The position numbers and the translations under genes were made by a program. Shown in pieces: positions 11,750 through 22,989 of a DNA stretch of 64,000 bases. This stretch comes from Schizophyllum amplum. Lineage: Eukaryota; Basidiomycota; Agaricomycetes; Agaricales; Schizophyllaceae. The notes beneath the pieces were generated by a model, which saw only the letters and a list, made by a program, of their open reading frames with translations, was not told where the DNA came from and ran no database searches. Location: assembly GCA_007026445.1 (NCBI GenBank), contig VDMD01000012.1, positions 558,001 through 622,000 of the forward strand. The letters run 5' to 3'. Numbering within the stretch: the stretch's first letter is position 1; each line of letters begins with the position of its first letter.

Positions 11750-13383
11750 TCACTTTGCCCTGCTCAAGTCGCCCACAAGCGGGCCTCTTCCTTCCTTCTC
11801 CATGTCCATGACCTGCCACAAATCACAACCCTTGCCGTCATTCTGCGCTCCCGCATAACACGTCCACCAGTACTTGTTCACCTTGTCGTCGACCCTATTC
11901 TTCATATCCGGGCGCAGAATCATAGGTAAGCCGCACTTGCAGACGGGGTTTCTATCACAGGCGAAATCAGGCCTGATTGCAGGTTGAGCGAGCGTGCCAC
12001 AAATCGTCAATCGCTCCACGCACCTATAGAATCTGAAGGTAATATTGATGCGTGAGTTGTACTCCTGAATCTTTTCCCCGGACTCGGGAGGGAATGCTGG
12101 CTTGTATATGTCTATCGAGGATTGTTGGGGTATAGAGTGCTTGAACCGCTCCTGGCAGGAGGCGTGCATGATGGTCAACTATTGAGCAAATCAGTGAGCC
12201 CGGTCGCTTTTCTTGGGCATGCGCGTACGGAGTTATGAGGAAGAGAGATGTAGAACGTGCGCGGCTGACGGGTCTTTTTCTCATCGGATGGAATGACCTC
12301 ACGCAGGCCGAAATTTCGGCGAACGCCTATAATAATAAGCCCGCCATTCACGTCAGAAGACTTTGGTTTATCAATTCCGGACGTACCGAGGCTCAGAGAT
12401 GCAATAGTCGGATATGGACCGAGATTGTTTAGCTGGTCAGAGTGCCAGCCAACGCCGTCCTTGCCTCCTGCGTAGCGATTAGATGCGGCTACATTGGCCT
12501 TCCAGCCCGCGTCGCCACCCCATTCCAAAGGATATCGCTTGCGCTTCGCGAGTTCGTCATTGACGACTTTCTCGACAATACGACACGCTTCTTCCATTGG
12601 CTCTGGGAATGTGGCTGGTGGATCTCTTTTCCTGCCGTTATACCTAGTTCAAAAGTCAAAGACTGCACCTATCGCAATATAGATTCAGCGGAAGACATAC
12701 CACGACATAGCAGCGACCTCGTAGAGCTTCGACGCATCTCCAATATCCTTGCGCGCGAAGAAGGACGTGACATGCGGGCTCTCAACGACGCGGTCGAAGA
12801 GCCACCATTTATTGGGCTTCCAATCCACGGACAAGCCCATCATCGTGTAGAACAACCGGCACGCTAATTCTTGAGGCAGCACGTTGAGATGCATCGTGCA
12901 TGGTGTGTGCTCAGCGACCTTCTCTGGGGTGTAGAGCATTAGAGGAGGAAGTCGAGCAGTGGTCTTTCGCGAGTCGGCTGAGGCGGGCTTCGGCTGCTTA
13001 AGGACGCTCATGAGGTCGACGGTGGCCTTTGAGGTGGAGACAGGTTTGACGCGTAGCGAGGAGGAGGAGATAGGTTTGTCTTTGCTAGCAGGTTTGGCGC
13101 TTGTTCGCGTCCGTGATGGCGTGCTGGAGGAGGCCTCATCCGTGGCGGCCCCTTGACGAGGAGACGCTTTCAGCCAGTCCTCGATGTTTGCTTTCCGCTT
13201 GCGCTTCGAGCCTGCTACCTTCGACGGGGTATCTAAACGTCGGGTGTTCAAGGCTTTCGCAGCGGCAGCAACGTCGCCATCGCAGGATACGAGCGCTTCC
13301 AGAATGACAGAACCGTCAGGAGGAGAACCGTCTAGCAGACTAGAGACCATAGCAATGAGGGTCTCCGTGTCAGAACCATCCAT
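11750..13383 (-). CDS. AlkB-like 2OG-Fe(II) dioxygenase with GRF zinc finger
   Basis: This is a predicted nucleic-acid demethylase that repairs alkylated bases with 2-oxoglutarate and iron. The first 45 residues resemble a CUE/UBA-type ubiquitin-binding helix bundle (ILEALVSCDGDVAAAAKAL). A basic nuclear-targeting stretch follows (SKRKRK). The catalytic domain shows the iron ligands in VGWHSDQLNNLGP (HxD) and in FYISLPHNS (distal His). The C terminus holds a GRF-type finger, with CKCGLPMILR, then YWWTC and GCDLWQ. The protein ends DLSRAK. The N-terminal ATG at 13383 is chosen as the first Met of the long exon; an upstream in-frame extension lacks a Met. It is divergent from the M24 gene. Confidence 0.9.
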
Positions 13384-13793
13384 GTCGGAGGATGGTGGCT
13401 CCAGTGGGCTAGACGCGTCCTAAGGGTACAGGCGACCTTGTAAGCTGTTGACCGTAATGAGGGTTCGAGTCTGAACGCGTCCGTGGGAAACCTCGGGTCC
13501 GCGCGTCGGTTCCACCGGTCCGTTTCATCGCGTCCATCGTCAGCCATCGTCAGTGTCGCCGCTCGCGGCGGACGACTTGGACAATAACATTCGTGTCGAC
13601 GTGCACGTCCTGAAGACAGTAAAATCTCAAAGATGCATTTGGCTGTTTACAAGTCGTATGGAGCCCGTAAGCTGTAAGAGGCTGTAAGGACCGTGCTCGA
13701 TCCCAGGAACCTTCGGTCGCATTTGTAGACTCCGTGCACATCACTGCAGATAAGGGCAGCGGGCGGTTTGTCCTAGACCCTCTCACCGCGACG
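13384..13793. other. divergent intergenic region, AlkB / M24 peptidase
   Basis: About 410 bp separate the two divergent starts. It presumably holds both promoters. No clear TATA box or repeat was seen. Confidence 0.45.
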
Positions 13794-15507
13794 ATGGACA
13801 TCAAGAGCCCCGAGACTATCCGCCCCAGTAGTGAGAAGATTCAGCAAGTTGGCAACGGTGCGAAGACGGCGACGCGTCGCAAGGTGCGCAAGCCCCATCA
13901 CTATTAGTATCGCCGCTGTGAGTCGCCTGCTCACATTCAGACAGGCCATCATCTATACGACCGTGACCCTTGCCCTTCTATGGCTACTATACAGCCCATC
14001 GCTGCTCGACCGGTCCCTCTCTCCCCCTCACGATTTTTCTGACCTTGCATTGCACTGCGCGGATAAGACTCCCATCGGCAATGACGAGTTCTACGCTCGC
14101 CAGACCGCTCTTGCACGCGTTCTTCACGCAGACAGCGCGATCTACGTCGCCGAACCCGGCGCAAACTCCCTCTACTACGGCAACTTCTCGCAAAGTGAAT
14201 GGAAACTCTCCGAGCGGCCCCTGCTCCTGATGGTCACGCCGACCGGCAGCGGAGAGGACGTCGAGGCAGACGTGGTCGTTCTGACTCCCAAATTCGAGGC
14301 TACGCGAGCGAAGCTGCTGCCCATTCCGGCGGCTAACATCTCGTATGTGGCTTGGGCGGAAGAGGCGAACCCGTATGAGATCGCTGCCTCTGCTTTCGTT
14401 GCCGCGCCCACGACCGTCTATGTCGACCCAAGTGTCCGCCACTTCATCGTCGATGGGATCCAGAAGGCACTGCCGTCTAGCAAGGTCGTTATGGCACCCA
14501 ATCATGTCCGCCAGCTCAGAGAACGCAAGACAGCCGCTGAGCTCGAGCTCATGACATGCGCAAACGAGGTTAGCGCAGACCTCGCGATACATAAGCCGTG
14601 TCTCATAACAACATCCTTGCAGGCGGTTCTCCTAGCGGTCCGTGCCGTTCACAAGCGTCTATACGCTGGCATACGCGAGTCACAAGCGAGGTCCATGGTT
14701 GCGGATGCTCTTGCGGCTGTTGGCCTCCACGACGGTAGCTGCCTTACCCTCTTCGGAGGTGAGTCCAAACTTACAGTGCATTGATGCCAGATCTGACCCT
14801 TGTCCTGCAGACAACGCCGCCTTGCCACATGGCGCGGGAACCGATCGCGTCCTCGGGGCCAACGACTACGCCCTCTTCGACTGCTCGGCGGACCTCCACG
14901 GATACCAGAGTGATTTGACCCGCGTACGTAGCATCGTCAAACCCGCGACATAGGTTACCAAACTCATAATTTACTGAACCCAATGCTACTCGCAGACCGT
15001 CGCCCTCCCCGACGCCGACATCCCCGCCGACCACCGGCTGATCTGGGACTACGTCAAGGCCGCCCAGTTGACGGCGCTGCGCACCGCAAAGGCGGGCGTA
15101 GAGATGCGCAAGGTCGACGAGGCCGCAAGGGATTCGCTGAAGGTGACCAACTATGCGTCGTACTTCACGCACCGTCTGGGCCATGGTGAGTGTTCCTGCG
15201 TGCGAGAGGTAGTGCACTCAATCTGATCCTTCCTTTGCAGGCATAGGGCTCGAGGTGCACGAGGATCCGTACTTGAGGGGCGGGAACGACCTTGTTATTA
15301 AGACTGGACATACGTTCTCTGACGAACCGGGGGTGTACATCGAGGGCAAGGTATGTTCGCACTCAACACGCGTCACAAGTATATATTCACCATCCTCAGG
15401 TGGGTGTCCGCTTAGAAGACTGCTTCTACATCGATGAGGAGACGGGAGAGGGTGTTTTGTTCACGGCCGGCGTTGGGGGACAAGCTATCTCGCCCTGGTC
15501 TCCTTGA
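13794..15507 (+). CDS. membrane-anchored M24 metallopeptidase (Xaa-Pro aminopeptidase type)
   Basis: This is a predicted pita-bread-fold metalloaminopeptidase. An N-terminal hydrophobic segment (AIIYTTVTLALLWLLYSP) would anchor it in a membrane. An aminopeptidase-P-like N domain (ALARVLHADSAIYVAEPGAN) comes next. The catalytic domain shows all metal ligands: two Asp in LFDCSADLHGYQSD, His in HRLGHGIGLEVHE, Glu in DEPGVYIEGK and Glu in VRLEDCFYID. The last exons join by ordinary GT-AG introns. The 5' end is not settled. ATG 13794 is the likely start, but its frame does not connect to the membrane segment through any visible intron, so an indel or a missed exon is likely near 13830-13890. Confidence 0.86.
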
Positions 15508-16082
15508 GAGATGGAAATAGCATGCCGAAGTTTGCCACTGGCTGTAGGTACTCAACGTATATGTAACCAAGTCAACGACTTGCGCTATGTACGGTCTAGG
15601 AGTTGCGCTAAGTACCAGGACTGCCTCTTTTCCAGAAGCAAAATAACGACTTTGTCCTGCAGTCATTCGCTGGCTGGTGCCACGTCATCACTCACGCTTC
15701 AGCAAAGCAATAAATACATTGCAGATTTCCAGACAGGTCGACTACAACCAGTCGTTGTGTACACTATATGTCCCAGGCGTAGAGATATTGACACGGAATT
15801 CCAAACGAATGAGGGAAATCTGGAAGGAATGGGGTATACCACAGAAGTGGAAATGAGTTCTGTAACTTAGGTTGGTAAAGGTGAAAGATGATCGATGAAG
15901 GAGGAGCAAAGGTGGCTGATGAAGCAGGACCAAAGGTGAAGGAGGATAAGTGGGATACGAATGCAAGTACGACGAATGATACAACACATAAATGGTGCGA
16001 CATGATGCGGAGACGATGGCAGTGCTAGGCATTACCCGTCTGGCGTAGATGGTAGCAGAATAGATCGCTGCACATATGCAGC
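15508..16082. other. intergenic, convergent tails
   Basis: This lies between the ends of the plus-strand M24 gene and a minus-strand hypothetical gene. It has a purine-rich stretch around 15880-15950 made of imperfect GAAGGA-like words. No gene was recognised. Confidence 0.45.
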
Positions 16083-16868
16083 TTAGATTTCGAGCATCTC
16101 CTCCGGGGTGGGCAGGGGAAGGGGGATGGCCGCGGGCGAGAGAGCTACGCTGGGAGATGGGGAGGCATCGGCGTAGTGGCGCTGGAACGGGTTACGAGTC
16201 TGCTTGCGAGACACGGGCGACGCTGACGTGGAGCGTCAGAAGATGCGAGAAGGAAGTCAGGCGTAGACTCACAGAGAACGCTAGAGGTGAACCAGCGACG
16301 TGGCACCTCTGCGTCGTATGCTTCCAGGCTGCCGGAGCCTTCCACAGGCGAGGGGGTGAAGGCGCCCCTGCTGCGCTGCACAGCGCGCATCATCTCAGAC
16401 TCTTCCGGGGCGTCCGCCCTGCTCTGCACGAGTTCGATGCTCTTGGCGAACGAGGGCGAGCGTGCATGGTGGAAATTGGTCGCCTGCGCCTGACGCCACG
16501 CGCGAACCGGCGACGATGGCGGGAAGAAGGAGGGCTTCAGGATAGAGAGGAATTCCTCCATGGCTTCAGATGGCAGTGGCGATCTGCATGGTCGTGAATG
16601 AGCGATCAGTGCGATTGAGATGTCGCATGTATGGCTGCACATACCGCGACGCCCTCGACGGAGCGCGATCCGACGACGCCTCAAGGGAGTCACCTTCTGC
16701 CTCAGCCGAGTCCCTCCCTTTGGAACGCTCTGCGCTATCGGTCGCAACAAGCAGACGCGAAGAGTGGGCTCTGGCTGCGAACCAGTTGTTCTGTGCGCCC
16801 GCGAGACGGACGGGACGTGGGGCGATGAGGACGGGACCCTTCTCCGTGGTTGCGAGGATACTATTCAT
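16083..16868 (-). CDS. hypothetical protein
   Basis: I do not recognise a family. Three exons join by good GT-AG introns into a protein of about 225 residues starting MNSILATTEKGPVLIAPRPV and ending PTPEEMLEI. The middle has an ordered-looking segment, EEFLSILKPSFFPPSSPVRA, and a Ser/Ala/Glu-rich acidic region before it. No signal peptide, membrane segment or Cys cluster is visible. Spliced open frames, a clean start and a clean stop support it as real. A MITE-like inverted repeat sits about 165 bp upstream of its start, inside the probable promoter. Confidence 0.68.
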
Positions 16869-17032
16869 GGCGGGTAAAGTTGATAAAGACGAGTTCGAGT
16901 AGCGAAGTAAAAGCAAGGCGACAGCGAGATTAAGAGCAGAAGGCCGATTATAGCTAAGGTCAAAGAACAAGGCGCGCAACCAACCTATAATATGCTGACA
17001 AAGCCGGGTACCGTAGTCTGGGCTCTCATACA

Positions 17033-17194
17033 GGGTAGGTCGGGAATGTGGCTCGGAGTTTGAATTCTGACGCGCGGAGCCAAACGAACCCGTGCTTGAA
17101 GCGGAAGCCATTGGGGCGCGCAAGCCAGGTCAATGGCAGCGAATGACGTGCCAAAATCGAATTTTAAACTCCGAGCCACATCCGGGACCTACCC
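17033..17194. mobile_element. 162-bp MITE-like element with 36-bp inverted ends
   Basis: The left end (17033-17068) and the reverse complement of the right end (17159-17194) match over about 36 bp with few differences. Both begin GGGTAGGTC and share GTGGCTCGGAGTTT. The interior of about 90 bp has no coding capacity. No clear target-site duplication was found. If the ends are extended by two bases the left reads CAGGG, as in hAT elements, but the flanking 8-mers do not match. Confidence 0.65.
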
Positions 17195-17619
17195 CCGAAG
17201 TGATACCAGACTCTAGTTTACTAGAGGATGGTTTACGAGACTAGGGTACCGGGCCATGATCCTGTCCGAATGCCTCGACCGCTGTTTGCCGGAAGGCCTT
17301 GAAGTCGAACAATACATATCGACACGGAGCTCAGCGCATTGGCCTCCGACTGGACCATAGGGCGTAGACGATATCGCAAGGGCATACATACCGTCGAAGC
17401 AGCCTTCGGGCCATGCGAATCTTGTGCAAACCGCAGTGTTCAGCGATTCAGAGTCCGACAAACACAGTACATCCGTATCGTACACAACGTCCATATGACA
17501 GGGAATTATAGCTAGAGGTAAACATGGTAGGGTGCTGACGCGCTGACGACGGGTTGACTCGGCAAGCCTCGAGTTGGCATCGGAGACAAGGAGATGATCG
17601 CAATATACGCTCTGTACGC
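17195..17619. other. intergenic, downstream of zinc-ribbon 2
   Basis: This stretch of 425 bp holds no recognised gene. The remaining part of the upstream region of the 16868 gene (16869-17032) is likewise empty apart from the adjacent MITE. Confidence 0.45.
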
Positions 17620-18174
17620 TCAAGCCTTGGTGTTCAGGTAACCCGGCTGGTACCCTGAGCGCTGCTGCGGCGCTCCTTCTTGCAAAGCCTTTTGGCCTGG
17701 AGCAGCACCTCCGGCAAGAGGGGGTTCCCATTGCCTGTTGATAGAGTAAGCCGACCATATGCGCATATGGCTTATGATGCTTGTACGTACCCTTCTCCCT
17801 CCATCACAGGTCGGGCCCAATGACATATGCCACAGACCCAGATGTGCTTCGATGAGAATGGGATGAGGGGGATCCAGAAGAGCTCGAACCATCTGGTCCT
17901 CTTGGCCTTCGCCACCGAGGCTGTAGGATCGGGTTAACCACCATTAACTTCCACCACACAAAACAGGAGGACTAGCCATTGCGGCAATTTGGGCAGACGC
18001 GTACGTGCTGTTCCTTGTCAGCCTTGGTCTTGTCGGAGCAGCCGACTGTCCCGTAAGTCAGCTTTTGGCCGTCCTAAGAATTCTCAATGGCGATGCCTAC
18101 AGATGATGGGTAGGCAGACTGTAGACAAAGGTCAGACAGAAGAAGAGCAGGTAGCGCGAGAACTCACTAAACAT
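17620..18174 (-). CDS. small zinc-ribbon protein, paralog 2
   Basis: This is the second copy of the gene at 6645-7265. The joined exons start MF-ICLPIIFGC and carry CPNC and CGIC pairs with the core FELFWIPLIPFSSKHIWV. The tail QWEPPLAGG to YLNTKA is shorter and less Gln-rich than in paralog 1. Exon 2 is again 18 nt (18101-18118), and the later introns fall at the same codons and phases as in paralog 1. The intron after CPNCRNA (17921-17976) appears to start with GC instead of GT. About 105 residues. Function unknown; resemblance to Pfam zinc_ribbon_15 is tentative. Confidence 0.74.
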
Positions 18175-20105
18175 TGTAAAGCAGGTCGAGTAGGTTGTTT
18201 AGAGGACGTGAGAGTCAAGAAGGAAGCCTGCTCTGCGTTGTGTTCTGCCGAGCACAGCCAAGTGAACGCGGGGAAGGATAAGATAAGATAGCCAGTCAGG
18301 TGACATCAGAGCAATGACATCATGTCCAGAAGTCCAACTTCCGGCAAACACCGGAAACTCCCACTTCCAACCTCCGTCTCCGCCGAGCTGCGCGCGATGC
18401 AGACCCTCCGACCACTAGGTTTTTTGGGATCATATCTGCTTGCCGTTATAACTATGGCCTGACGCCGTCCCATCGCAGATTGGGTCCCTCGATTATTGCA
18501 TAGATCCATTGTCCTCCGTCATCGTCGGCGAAGCAACAGTTAGTACAGGCAGTCATCACCTTTGACGGCAAACGGACTTGGGGCGGGCTTCCTTACCAGT
18601 GACTCCTATAGCGCGACTGCGCGATCTGCATCCACTTAAGCCACGCTCTGTGCTTCGGCGGAAGGATACGGTGCTGCTAACCTGCAAGGCGATCTGCGTC
18701 TACATAAATTCAAGCGTCGTCTATGTGCGTGATAATATCTGACAGTCATATACCGCATACAGTCTTTTACTATCTTCCTGCGCACTGTTTTCTGACAAGC
18801 GTTTGTGGTCACGTCACTTCAATCCGCGGAGCACAATTCAAGATTTCCCGAGTTCCCTCAGGTCTAACTCTTCTCGTGCACTTTCTCTCCGCGTGCATCC
18901 TCTGCCTAACCCCGCTGGGAGCGGCTGAAGCCACATTGCTATGGTATGCTTGACGCCTGCTGACCTCAAATGCCAACAAGCCTGATTACAGCTGATGGAA
19001 GCTTGCCAGCCATGGCGCTGACCTTGGACGCAGTCACGATTTGGTCACGATCACCACACGCACTAGGTCGACGTACGCGGATTACAAGAGAGATCCTAAA
19101 CGAGCTCAGAACGCATCCCGGCGTCTAAACACTTCATGGACCCTGTGGCTCGTTTACCGGTTCTCAAAGCACCGACGCAAATGAGCAGCATTTCTGGCGC
19201 AGATCAGACTTCCAGAAGCGAATCTCCTGGGACGCCGCCGGTAATTCTGCGCGACACGTCTTCAATCGAATCAGAGGAGAGGCTCGCCGAGTCGTGACGC
19301 AGACCTCGTAATTCTGCCTGTGGCGGCCTTCTCGTCCTAAATGGCATAGCGCAGCTAAGTCCGTCCCTTTCTCAGTTCTCCGTCCATTGCATTTGACATG
19401 TAGCAGACGCCCCGTTTCTGCTGTATGGAGGTTACATGGAGCATGGAGTCGATGCAGAACATGTGGACTTCCCGCGCAACTTCCCTGCTCGAACTTCGTC
19501 CTTGCAAGGGAATTGGTCAACGCCACAGGTTGCGCGCCTGCCACCTCCAAATCTGGCAGATGGCAGACCGCTGCCTGCAGGAAACGCGCGACCGGCGGCT
19601 TTTAGAGGCCATGCATCTTATGATAAGTACTTATTGAAGAGGTCATACGTGCACAGAGCGCTCAACCACCTCTCTGGATGACATCCGGGCGCACGGTGAA
19701 CAAGCTCTGGCAATGCTTATGCGTGCAGTGGTATGTACGTACGTATACCGTGCGACTATGTAGTGGTAACTAAGAGATTCAGAACGAGATTAGTATAGTA
19801 GGGCAGTTCTGTTATGTAAGTATATGCAGCTGTACGGGTAATAGCGCTGCGGTTCAGCGCGAACTAGAGGACCTAGAATATGAACATAATGCAGATATCC
19901 GAGAAGTTAACGAGATGGTATAGCGAAGGATGAAAACATGTACTTGTAAGAAGCAAAACCATCTAGAGATGCATGCACGGACCAAAGCATGGGAGAGCAG
20001 AGAGAACAGCTGATAGCAGAAACTAGACTGACGAGTAAGGTATATACATACAATGATGGTTGAAGAGTCCAAGATCTCTGAGCAGCGTACCGATGATACA
20101 AGGAA
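18175..20105. other. 1.9-kb gene-poor interval
   Basis: Open frames here are short and share no motif with known families. The longest (minus strand 19164-19550) lacks supporting splice or domain evidence. It may hold regulatory sequence of the zinc-ribbon gene and the 3' region of the transcription factor. No inverted or tandem repeat of note was seen. Confidence 0.45.
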
Positions 20106-22989
20106 TTAGTGGTAGAAACCGTGGTCGTCTTGGAAGTTGACGTCGGGAGGGCCAGGCGAGGGACCCATGGTACCTGGAGTGAAGACACCGACTCCCCCAT
20201 CCAGATAGCTAGAGCCGCGGTGGTCGAAGGATGCCGCAGCGACGACGCCGCTGGCGCTCTCGTTCATCACCCCGAAGGCATCGAGCTCCGTGGCGGATGA
20301 ACCTTGGAAGAACGATGCCGGGTCGTCCATGTCGCTCTTGAAGACCGGCATGGTCGACACTGAGCTCGCGAATATGGGTGAGCCTCCGCCGCTAAGGCCA
20401 GTACTACCGCTGTTCGTACCGGAGGTAGCCGTACCAGGCGGGCTGTACGAAGACCATACGCTGCCATCCGCGCTGACAGCGGTCGTGGGAGCGGATGCCA
20501 CGCCGCGGATGGCACCGTTGGGCATCGTAAGAGGCGGAGGTTGAGGGCGGCCGTGGATGTGAGCGGGGACAGCGAGCAAGCCCTGCGATGCAGGCCGCGA
20601 GGTATCCACATCCGCGGAGAACACGGGCGAAGGGAATGGCGCGTCAGACCGGTATTGCATTTCGACGTCGTGAGGTGACGAGAACTGCATAGAACACCTC
20701 GTCTGCCAAAGCATGCGGATGGTCTCCTCGCGCTCCTCGCTCTTGGACAAGGCCCACCTCATTTCGCCCAGTGCCGAGATGGAGAGCGCGACACCCTCCT
20801 CCAGGTCGGCCGAGGTCAGGAAAGAGGCTTCCTGTTTGAAGTCGTCCGCAGCATCCTTCTTCATGGTGGCAGCAAGGATGCCAGCAAAAAAGCAGCCATC
20901 CCGTACAATGCCGGTGTCCCAGCGGAAGAGGCCGGAGCTATCCATGTGGTTACCGCTATGCGAGGCGTGCATCTTGACGATAGCAAGCATCTTGGGAAGC
21001 AGCTCAAGGCACCTGTTCGTGGCGATATCTTGAAGCTGATACGGAGCGACTTGTGAGGCAGACTTGTGCGGCGTAGTCGTCCCTGTACTCGACATGTGCT
21101 TCAAGGATTCCCGAACGAGGTTATCTGCGAAAGCGGTTAGACAGTCCCTGCGAAGATTACATGGAAGAGGCTTACGACATTCGAAGATGGCCGACTGGTG
21201 GAAAATAAAACGAGATTGAGCGCACATCGAATGCATGGCAATAATGTAACATACCTGCCAAGCGCCCACAAATCGCTGAAGGTCAAATACACTCTCCTCG
21301 TTAGCGACCCCACGCAGCCGTACACTGTCAAAATCGTCCCAGCAACGGTCCAAGCCCTCCCAGATGTCTCGCATGCTAGATGCTTCCACACCAAGCCCGT
21401 CCTCGATTCTTCGCACAGCGGAAACGCTGGTCAGCGTCGCGTTGATCTTCCTGCAAATGACCGCGAGGTGCAGCGGCATCATGAAGAGATAGCCCGGAGC
21501 ACCGGAACTGTTGTTGAAGGACGGAGATTGAGGATTGGAATGAGGGTACATCCCGAAGGACGACGGCTGGAAGGAAGGAGAGTAAGGCGAGTGCGCAATA
21601 CCGGCCGCGATGGAGATGCGATTGATGGTATCCATGTCGTTCTCGTCGCTGTGCAAAGTGACTGTCAGCGCCACCACCTTGAATGAGTGAAATACCCCTC
21701 ACAAGACAAGTCGGTTGCCCGACAATCCGTTGGTAAATGCGTCTTGCACGATCGCGTAGGATAGTATGCGCAGACGCGTCATAGTATTATCTGGCGACTG
21801 TGGCGATGAGGCCGCATGCGAGCAGCATAGCGCACGCGCTTGCGAGAGCGCGACATCGTTGAAGTGGTTGCGTTCGAGAGGGAGAAAATCTACTGATGAT
21901 GAGCCAGCCCGCAATGTAGACTTGCAAATGAGCCTTACCCTCGAGAAGAGGTATGAGGAGCAGGAGCGCACGGCATCCATCCCATGAGGGCTTGCGCAGA
22001 AGCCCGTGCGTGTCCACGAGGTCCAACAGTTCGCGCAGCAGAGTCATTGTGCGTTCTTTGCGGCCATGACGTGTCGCCGACGGATCACAGGGCTTCAGAG
22101 CGGAAGCAGACGTGCTCGAACGGCGTGTACGAGCTCGGTTGGGGTCATCCTCGATGGATGGACGTTCGGGTGAGCCACGTTCGTCGACGCCGAAGGAAAC
22201 AGCCCAGACGACGAGGACCAGGGTGAGAATCTCTCCCGCAGGATGCAACAAATTGTTGCCTTTGACGTGCGCCGTCAGTCGTGCTGCCAGCTCGGCGGGA
22301 TCGAGAACGGGGCCTGGGAGACGTTAGACAATGGGTCAGTCCATAATAGATCGTGGCGCACGCTGCAGGTGGAATAGCTTCCAAAACTGAGAATTGAAGA
22401 ACTCGGGTTGCAGGCTAGGTATGTTCACTTGTCGCTGCGCACTAGTGCTGAGCGCAGGTCCTGTGTTGTTGGTATCCACCTTGCCGTAGATAGCCTCTGT
22501 CGCACGGGTCAGTACACTCACTGAGGCCTGAAAGTATGAGCAACGCACCGACTTGTTGAAGACGCCGCCCTCTTCTAAGCAGTTTGACGGCCTTGACATC
22601 CGCAAACTCATCACTGTACGGTGGGTAAGTGTTGCGATGCATGATCGGACGCCAGATGCATACACGCATTTCAACCCGCGTTCTTTGCAGTTTGAGCATG
22701 CAGGCAGTCCACCGTGCGCCGATGGCAGGTCTTTCAAATCGCAGCGGACTCTGCAGCCGTAGATGAGCGATGTTGGAGTCGACAGGCATGGATGGCTCAC
22801 CGTCTCATGCGACAAGCGCCGCATGCGCTGAACTGGGGTATGGATGAGATAAAATACATCGAGAGCAAGGGGGACACGCACCTGCTGCCTGCTCGACTTG
22901 GGCTGACCTGTCGGGCGCCTGGGGGCGGGATACGGAGCGGACGCGCTCCGCGACGCTGCGGGCGTCATCGAGGAGCTCCTGGGCGACAT
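20106..22989 (-). CDS. Zn2Cys6 fungal transcription factor
   Basis: This is a nuclear DNA-binding regulator. The binuclear zinc cluster is assembled across two introns near 22900-22680: it reads CGACRMRRVRCDL, then after a short loop CSNCKERGLKC. The six Cys have normal spacing. A basic linker follows (KLLRRGRRLQQV) and then a long regulatory region of the fungal middle-homology kind (LLRELLDLVDTHGLLRKPSWDG and VFDLQRFVGAWQVCYIIAMH). The C terminus is a low-complexity Ser/Gly/Pro-rich tail ending DDHGFYH, probably an activation region. The start at 22989 is the first Met of the frame leading into the cluster. The target genes cannot be inferred from position. Confidence 0.9.

Noticed and set aside
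13444..13470. tRNA-like GGTTCGAGTC sequence
   Set aside because: No acceptor stem, D arm or anticodon arm could be built around it.
17031..17202. 8-bp target-site duplication for a hAT-type MITE
   Set aside because: The flanking 8-mers (CTCTCATA and AAGTGATA) share only some bases, so a duplication is not supported.
19164..19550. 128-codon minus-strand frame in the 1.9-kb gap
   Set aside because: Competing frames on the other strand and no recognisable domain.
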